Shown here: positions 17,193 through 26,100 of the stretch, piece after piece
Position numbering within the stretch: position 1 is the stretch's first letter
Layout: each line of letters starts with the position of its first letter
NCBI GenBank assembly: GCA_025362495.1
Contig: JANYGI010000113.1
Span: forward strand, 62,001-126,000
From: Byssovorax sp.
Lineage (GTDB): Bacteria; Myxococcota_A; Polyangia; Polyangiales; Polyangiaceae
Direction of reading: 5' to 3'
DNA: 64,000 nt
The notes under the pieces: model-generated
Seen by the model: only the letters and a program-made list of their open reading frames with translations
Databases searched by the model: none
Told to the model about the DNA's origin: nothing
Program-made: the position numbers and the translations under genes

Positions 17193-20100
17193 ATGGATCT
17201 AGCGCAGCGTCTGAATCATCTCGAGTCGGTTCGTGATTGGCAGGGACTCGCCGACGAGCTCGAGCGAGCCATCCCCGCGGAGACTTCCGCGGCGGTCAAA
17301 GCCTCGTACCACCTGAAGCTCGGGCGCGTGCTCGAGGACAAGTTCCTCCTCGCCGTCAAGGCGCTGAAGCACTTCCAGGACGCGTTCAAGCTGAATCCGG
17401 CGCTGATCGAGGCGCTGCAGCAAGCGCGCGCGATCTACTGGGCTCTCGGCAAGACGAACATGGTGCAGAAGCTCCTCGAGCTGGAGCTGAAGAGCGCGGC
17501 GGAAGGCCCCGCGCAGACCGCGCTCCTGCTCGAGCTGGGCGACGTGCTCACCGATCTCGGCGATCACGAGAAGGCGGCGTCGACGTACGCGCGCGCGCTC
17601 GCGTCGTCGGGCGGCGCGAGCGACGCGGCCCGCGACGGGCTCGCCGACACTCAGGTCGACGAGGGCTCGGCTCCCGGGCACCTCGAGGCGCTGGTCGAGA
17701 TCGCCGGCGCCGAGCACGACCCGGCCGCGCGGTCGCGGCTCTATCTGCGCGCGTCGCGGATCGCGAAGCGCTTCTCGCCCACCGAGGTCGAGGGGCTCCT
17801 CACCCGCGCCTACGAAGCCGATCCGAGCGACAAGCAGGCTGCGACGACGTTCGAGCAGCTGATGATGGAAGAGGATCGCGCGCAGGCGATCGCCGAGACG
17901 CAGCGGCGCGTCCTCTCCGCGAGCAACGGCGCCGATCGCGCGGCGAACGCCTTCCGCTTCGGCGTGCGCTGGGCGACGCGCCACCAGAACCACGAGCTCG
18001 GCGCGCAGCTGATCCAGAGCGCCTTCGAGGCCGACCCCGACAACGAAGCGGCGTTCTCTTACCTGCGCGAGCTGTGGGGCACGAAGCAGGGCGAGTGGGA
18101 TCGCGTGATCAAGCTGATCGAGGCCGCGGCCGACGCGAACCCGACGTCGCCCTTCCTCGTTGCGCAGGCCGGCACGATCGTCTGGCGTCAGGGCGGCAAT
18201 TTGATGCGCGCGCGCGGCTGGTTCGAGCGCCTCGCGGCGATCGCGCCGGAGCACGCGACGCTCCGCGCCTTCGAAGCGCAGATCGGCGAGCCCGTCGGGG
18301 CAGTCGAGGCGGGCGCCGCGCTCCCCGCGGCCGAAGAGGCACCGATCGACGTCGTCGTCGCGTCCGAGCCGCCGCCGCCCGTCGCCATGCTCGAGTCGGA
18401 GCCGCCGCCCGCCCCGGCGAAGGCTGCCTCCGAGCCGCCGCCCGCCCGCCTGCACAAGCCCGAGCCCGTCGTCGCCGAGGTCGCGCCGGTCTCGGCGTCC
18501 GTGGCGGTGAGCGAGCCCGCGCCGGTCAGCGTGGCGCCTCCTGCGGCCGTCGCGGCGCCGGTCAGCGTGCCGCCGCCTGCGCCTGCGGCTGCCGCCCCTG
18601 CGGCGGAGCCCGTCGCTGCTGCCAAGCCCGCCGTCAACGTCGACGAGCTCATCGCCAAGGGCCAGAAGCAAGAGCAGGCCAAGCGCTACAACGAGTACGT
18701 CAAGACGCTGATCGAGATCGCCGAGGCCGTCGACTCGCCGGCCGAGAAGATCGAGTATTACGCGAAGGCCGCCGACCTCTACACGACGAAGTTCTCCAAC
18801 GCGGCCGAGGCCGTGAAGTGCTTCGAATCGATCCTCGCGCTCGACGGCGAGCACGCGGCGGCGATCGACTTCCTGCGCCAGAGCTACGAGAAGCGGCGCG
18901 ACTGGGAGAAGCTCATCGGCCTGATGAAGCGCGAGGCCGGGGCGATGCCCGAGGGCGCGGCGCGCGGCGCGAAGTTCCTCGAGGTCGCGAAGCTCGCCAC
19001 CGAGCGCGTGAAGAAGCCCGAGGTCTGCATCGATCTCTGGAACGAGGTCATCGCCAACGATCCGGAGAACGCCGAGGCGCTCAACGCTCTCGCGGGTCTG
19101 CACGAGCGCGCGAAGGACTGGCCCGCGCTCGCGGCCGTGCTGCAGAAGCAGGTCGACTCGACCTACGACAGCGCGGTGAAGCAGGTGCTGCTCGGCAAGC
19201 TCGGCGCGCTCTACGGCGAGCGCCTCAACGACGACGAGGCCGCGGTAGAGGCCTGGCGTCAGCTCCTCGCGCTCAACCCGCAGGATCGCAAGGCGCAAGA
19301 GGCGCTGAAGAAGAAGTACCTCACGCTCGGCCGCTGGGACGATCTCGAGGTGTTCTACGCCGAGAGCGGCAAGTGGGACGAGTTCATCCGCGTCCTCGAG
19401 ACGCAGGAGGCGAAGGAGACGATCGACCAGGCGAAGATCGGCCTGCTCGTCAAGATCGCCCAGCTGTGGATGGTGCAGAAGGGCAAGCCCGATCGCGCGG
19501 CCAAGGCCTACGAGAAGGTGCTGAGCATCGACGCGCAGCACCTCGAGGCAGCCGAGGCGCTGATCCCGCTTTACGAGCAGGCGAACAACCCCAAGGGCCT
19601 CGCCGGCGCGATCGAAGTGAAGCTGCTTCATCCGCAGGACGACGGCGCGAAGCTCGAGCTCTACCGCCAGGTCGCCGGCCTCTACGAGACGAAGCTCAAG
19701 GAGCCGCAGCGCGCCTTCGAGCGCTACCTGTCCGCCTTCGAGATCGCGCCCGGCGACGAGCGCTGCATCGACGACGTCGAGCGCGCCGCACGCGCCACCG
19801 CGGGCTGGGACGCGCTCATCACCGCGTACTCCGCGGCGATCACCAGGGCCGAAGGCGAGGCCGAGCACGAGCTCGCGATCGCCCTTCGCTTGCGCCTCGG
19901 CCGCGTGCTCCGCGACGAGGTCAAGCGCGTCGACGACGCGCTCGCGCAGTTCCGCGCCGTCTACGACGCCGACGGCGAGAACGACGCGGCGATCAGCGCC
20001 CTCGAGCAGCTCTACCGCGACACCGCGCGCTTCGGCGAGCTCCTCGGGATCTACGAGAAGAAGCGCGAGCTCGTGACCGAGGTCGAGGCCAAGAAGCAGA

Positions 20101-23100
20101 TCCAGTACGCGATCGCCGATCTCTACGAGAAGGAGATCAAGGATCCGAAGAGCGCGATCGCCACGTACATCCAGGTGCTCGACGACGAGCCGATGGATGC
20201 GCAGGCGCTCGCCGCGCTCGACAAGCTCTACCTCGAGCAGCAGGAGTGGGAGCCGTACGTCGAGGTCCTGCGCAAGCGGATCGAGCTCGACGTCAGCGAG
20301 GGCGTGCTCATCGATCTCAAGCTCCGCCTCGGCGGCGCGCTCGAGAGTCACCTCGGCGATCCGGCCGGCGCGCTCGACAACTACCGCGAGATTCTCCTGA
20401 TCGATCCGGGCAACGACGCCGCCCGCGCGGCGCTCGAGGCCATGCTCGGCCGCGAGGATCTGCGCGCCGACGCCGCCGGCATCCTCGAGGAAATCTACGA
20501 AGGCCGCGGCGACTGGGAGAAGCTCATCCAGGCGCTCGAGATCCTCGCGGCCTCCGAGAGCGACGTCGCGGGGCGCGTCGGCCTCCTGCGCAAGGTCGCG
20601 CGCACGGCGGCCGAGAACCTCGCGGATCTCGGCCGCGCCTTCGACGCGCAGGCCCGCGCGCTCAAGGACGATCCCTCGAACGCCGACACCCGCGCCGAGC
20701 TCGAAGCGCTCGCCGAGAAGTCGGGCGCGTGGGATCGGCTCGACGCGATCTTCAGCGAGATCGCGCAGGGCATCAGCGACGCTCGCCTGGCGCGCGAATA
20801 CTGGATGCGGCTCGCCGGCATCCACGAGCGCCTCGGCAAGATCGAGGAGGCCGCGAGCGGTTACAACCGCGTGCTGTCCATCGATCCGGCCGACCACGAG
20901 GCCCTCGCCGCGATGGACGCGCTCTACCGCCGCACCGAGCGCTTCGCCGATCTCGTCGGCGTCTTCCGGCGGCGGATCGAGCTCGCCGGCGAGGGGCCGG
21001 AGCGCGAGACGCTCTACGCCCAGATGGCCGAGGTCTACGAGCAGAAGCTCGGCAAGCCCGAGGACGCGATCGCCGCCTACCGCGAGGTGCTCAGCCTCGA
21101 CGAGACGAGCCATGTCGCGCTCACGGCGCTCGACGGCCTCTTCACGCGCCAGGCGATGTGGAACGAGCTCGCCGAGAACCTCGAGTCGCAGCTCCGCCTC
21201 GCGATCGAAGACGACGATCAGATCCGCCTCATGCTCCGCCTCGCCGCGCTGCGCGAGTCGCGCATGAGCCTCGTCGAGTCGGCCATCGACATCTACAGCC
21301 AGGTCCTCGAGCGCGAGCCCGGCAACGTCGAGGCCCTCGCGGCGCTCGAGCGCCTCGGCCTCCTGCCCGAGCACGAGATCCCGATCGCCGAGATCCTCGA
21401 GCCGCTCTACCGCCAGTCCGGCGACTTCGCCAAGCTCGTGGGCGTGCACGAGGTGCAGGTCCGAAGGAGCGAAGATCCGGGCCGCCGCGTCGAGCTCTTG
21501 CATCAGATCGCCACGCTGCACGAGGACGCAGGCGGCGATCTCAGCGCGGCGTTCGACACCTTCGCTCGCGCGCTGTCGGAGGACCCCGCGTCCGAGACGA
21601 CGCAGGACGGCCTCGACCGCCTCGCGCGCGCCACGGGTCGCTTCGCCGACCTCGCGCGCGTCTTCGAAACGCTGGCGGCGCGCCAGGCCGAGCCCGAGCT
21701 CGCGAGCACGCTCTTCACCATGAGCGCGCGCGTCTACGAGAACGATCTCGCCGACCTCGACAGCGCCGTTCGCCACTACCGCAAGGTGCTGGAGATCGAC
21801 GCCAAGAACCTCCCGGCCGCCGAGTCGCTCGACCGCATCTTCCGCGGCGCGGAGCGCTACCAGGAGCTGTCGCAGATCCTCCAGCAGAAGGCGGAGATCC
21901 TCGACGAGATCAACGACAAGAAGTCGGCGCTCTTCCAGGCCGCGTCGATCGAGGAAGAGATCCTCGAGCGTCACGATCAGTCGATCGCCGTCTACGGCAA
22001 GGTCCTCGAGCTCGACTCGGAAGACCTCCGCGCCATCGACGCGCTGATCAAGCTCTACCTCGGGCTCTCGCGCTGGACCGACCTCCTCGCCGTGTACGCG
22101 AAGAAGGCCGATCTCGTCACGGACGCCGAGGAAAAGAAGCTGATCTACTACCAGATCGGCGCGGTCTACGAGCGCGAGCTCGGCGACGTGGCGCGCTCGA
22201 TCGACACCTATCAGCGAGTGCTCGAGATCGATCCCGACGATCTCCAGGCGCTGGGGCGCCTCGACGTTCTCTACCAGACCGCGCAGAACTGGCAGGAGCT
22301 GCTCAGCGTCCTCCAGCACGAGGCCGAGCTGGCGCAGGATCCGGCCGAGGGGATCAGCTACCAGTACCGGATCGCCGAGCTCTACGAGAAGCACCTCGAC
22401 GACACCACGCGGGCGATCGAGCTCTACCGTGATCTCCTGCAGCAGATGCCGGATCACGCGCCGACGCTCGAGGCCCTGGAAGGCATCAAGAGCGGCGTCA
22501 AGGATCCCCTCGGCGCGGCGCTCGTCCTCGAGCCGATCTACGACGGCGTCGGCGAGTGGCAGAAGCTCATCAGCGTGCTCGAGGTCCAGGTCAAGTCGGC
22601 GGAGGATCCCTTCGCGCGCGTCGATCTGCTCCACCGGATCGCGCGGCTCCACGAGGAGATGCTCACCGACCACCGCTCGGCCTTCGAGACGTACGCGCGC
22701 GCGGTCGCGTTCGACATCACCAACGAAGACTCGCTCCATAACCTGGAGCGGCTCGCCATGGCCGTCGGCCGCTGGCCCGACGTCGCCGCGCTCTACGACG
22801 CCGAGCTCGACAAGCTCTCGGAGGATCCGGGTCGCTTCGTCGAGCTCGGGCTCCGGCTCGCGCAGATCTTCGAGACGCAGCTGGAAGACGTCGAGAACGC
22901 CGTCATCCGGTACCGGCGCGTCATCGCGGCGGACCCGGAGAACCACGCGGCGATCTCCTCGCTCGATCGGCTCTTCACGATGACGGAGCGCTGGCCCGAG
23001 CTCGTGCAGATCCTCGCCCGTGAGGCCGAGATCGGGCAGAGCCCCGACGAGATCCTCGAGTTCAAGTACCGGCTCGGCCTCGTCCACCAGAGCCGGCTCA

Positions 23101-26100
23101 GCGATCTCTCGTCGGCGATCGCGGCCTACCGCGACGTGCTCACGGCGGCGCCGGAGCACCACCAGACGCGCGAGGCCCTCGAAGGCCTCTTCGCTGCTGG
23201 GGTGCAGCAGATGGTAATCGGCGAGATCCTCGAGCCGCTCTATCAGGCCTCAGGCGACTGGGAGAAGCTCGCGGGCGTGCTCGAAGCGCTGCTCGCGCAC
23301 CTCACCGACGCGGCGTCGCGCCTCGCGATGTACTACCGCCTCGGCGAGCTCCAGGAAGAGCGGCTGATCGCGCTCGACGGCGCGCTCGACGTGTTCGTGC
23401 GCGCCGTGAAGGAGTACCCGACCGACGAGAAGACGCTCGAAGAGGTCGAGCGGCTCGCCGGCAGCACCGACGGCGGCTGGGAGAACCTGGCGAACGCCTA
23501 CGCCGACGTGCTCGGTCTCCACGCCGAGAAGGCGGTGCAAGCGGCGATCGGCAAGCGCCTCGCGCGCGTCTTCGAGGAAGACCTCGGCGACGTGCAGAAG
23601 GCCGAAGAGACCTACCGCTACGTGCTCAGCGTCGAGGCACTCGACGTCGAGGCGCTGACGAACCTCGACCGGATCTACTCGTCGATCGAGCAGTACCCGG
23701 AGCTCGCGCAGACGCTCGAGCAGCGCATCAAGGCGACGACCGAGCCCTATGAGCTCGTCGATCTCCACAACCGGCTCGGCCAGATCTACGAGGAGCGCTT
23801 GAACGAGCCGGATCACGCGATCCGCATCTTCCGCCGCGTCTTCGACGATCTCGACAAGGCCAACGAGCTGGCCATCTTCGCGCTCGAGCGCATCTACGGC
23901 GCCAAGGGCGCGTGGACCGACCTCAAGGTCGTGCTCGATCGCGAGCTCGAGAACGCCGGCGGCGACACGCAGGAGGCCGACATCCGCGCCAAGATGGCGC
24001 ACCTCCTGTCGGGTCACCTCAATGACATCCCCGGCGCGGTCGAGACGTGGAAGCGCGTCCTCGAGCTGCGCGGCGAGGACCACGAGGCCCTCGGGGCGCT
24101 CGCCGATCTCTACGAGCGCGTCGAGCAGTGGGCCGAGCTCTGCGACGTGCTCGAGCGCCACTACGACATCGCGAGCGACGACGTCGCGCGCGTCGAGGTC
24201 CTCCTCCGCCGGGCCAAGCTCTTCAGCGAGCGGCTCGGTCGCGACGACTCGGCGCTCGACGACTACAACCGCGTGCTCGACATCGACTACGCCAACTCGC
24301 ACGCGCTCTACGCGATCTCGGAGATCTGGCGTCGCCGCAACGATCCGCAGGAGATCGTGACCTCGCTCCACCAGACGGTGGATCGCGCCGCGGCCGCTCT
24401 GCCCGCCGAGAACCTCGTGGCGATCTTCCGCGAGCTCGGCACGATCTACCAGTCGACGCTCGCGCAACCGTACGACGCGATCGACGCGTGGCGCCGCCTG
24501 CTCGGCGTCGATCCGCGCGACTTCGAGGCCATGGCCGCGCTCGAGAACCTGCTCCGCGCCGAGGAGCGCTGGGTCGAGGTGATCGACGTGAAGATGGGCC
24601 GCGCCCAGGCCTACGAGGACCCGCAGGAGAAGATCCGCGAGTACCTCGAGGTCGCGGCGATCTGGGAGCACCAGGTCGGCGAGAAGGACAAGGGCACGCC
24701 GGCCTACGAGAAGATCCTCGAGCTCGACGGCACGCACGATCAAGCGTTCTTCGCGCTCGAGCTGCTCCACGGCGCGGCGCGCCGGAGCGAGCCGCTGATA
24801 GAGCTCTACCTCGCCCGCCTCGACACGCGCGAAGAGGTCAAGGACAAGACGACCATCCTCCGCAAGGTGGCCAAGGTCTTCGAGGAGCAGCTCGAGGATC
24901 GCGCGCAGGCGTTCGACGCGCTGCTCACCGCCTTCGAGCTCGACTTCTCCGACATGGAAGTGGTGCGCTACCTCGAGCGGATGTCGCAGGCCACGAACCG
25001 CTGGCCCGAGCTCGTGCAGACCGTCAACGCCTGGCTCGGCCAGCAGACGGATCCGCTCCAGAAGATCACGCTGAGCCTGCGCCTCGCCAAGTGGTACGCC
25101 GAGGATCTCGGGCACCCCGAGTACGCGCAGGGCTACTACCAGCAGGTCCTCACGCTCGATCCGAACAACGTCGCCGTGCTCCGTCAGATGGCCAGCTTCT
25201 TCAAGAAGACGGGCCGCTGGCAGGAGCAAGGGCAGACGCTCACGAGCGCGCTCAACGTCGCCGTCACCGACTTCGATCGCAAAGAGATCCTCACCGACCT
25301 CGGCGAGGTGCTCGAGCGTCACATGGGCGAGGTCGATCAGGGCCTCGGCTTCTACAAGCGCGCCCTCGATGTCGACCAGCTCCACCTGCCGGCGCTCGAA
25401 GCCCTCGAGCGCATCTACGCCGAGCGCAACCTCTCGGCCGAGCTCGTCGAGATCCTCACGCGCAAGGCCAGGGCCCTCACCGAGCCCGAGCTCATCGGCA
25501 ACACCAAGCTGCGCACCGGCGGCCTCTACGAGACCGCCCTGCACCAGCCCGAGAAGGCCGGTCAGGTCTACCGCGAGGTGCTCGAGCTCGACGCGTCGAG
25601 CCTCCTCGCCATGCGCGGCCTCGAGCGCGTGTACACCGCCAGCGCGCAGTGGCCCGACCTCGTCAAGGTGCTGGAAATGCAGCTCGACGTCGTCACCACC
25701 GAGCGCGAGCGCATCGACGTGCTCCTGAAGATCGCCCAGATCCAGGAGGAGCAGTTCCTCAAGCCGGATCTGGCCGCGGCTCGCCTCGAGCAGGTCGTGG
25801 AGATCGACGGGACGCACGAGCTCGCGCTCGAGTCCCTGGAGCGCTGCTACCGCCGCCTGCGGCAGTGGCTCGATCTCATCAACACCTTCGATCGGCACAT
25901 CAACGCCACGCACGATCGCCAGAAGAAGATCGATCTCTGGAGCGCCACGGCCAAGGTCTACGCGGAGGAGGTCCAGGACCTCGACCACGCGATCGACTCG
26001 TGGCTCAACATCATCGAGCTCGAAGACACCAACATCCCGGCCCTCGACGCCCTCGCCAAGCTCTACGAGAAGCAGGACGATGCGGCCAAGGCCATCGAGT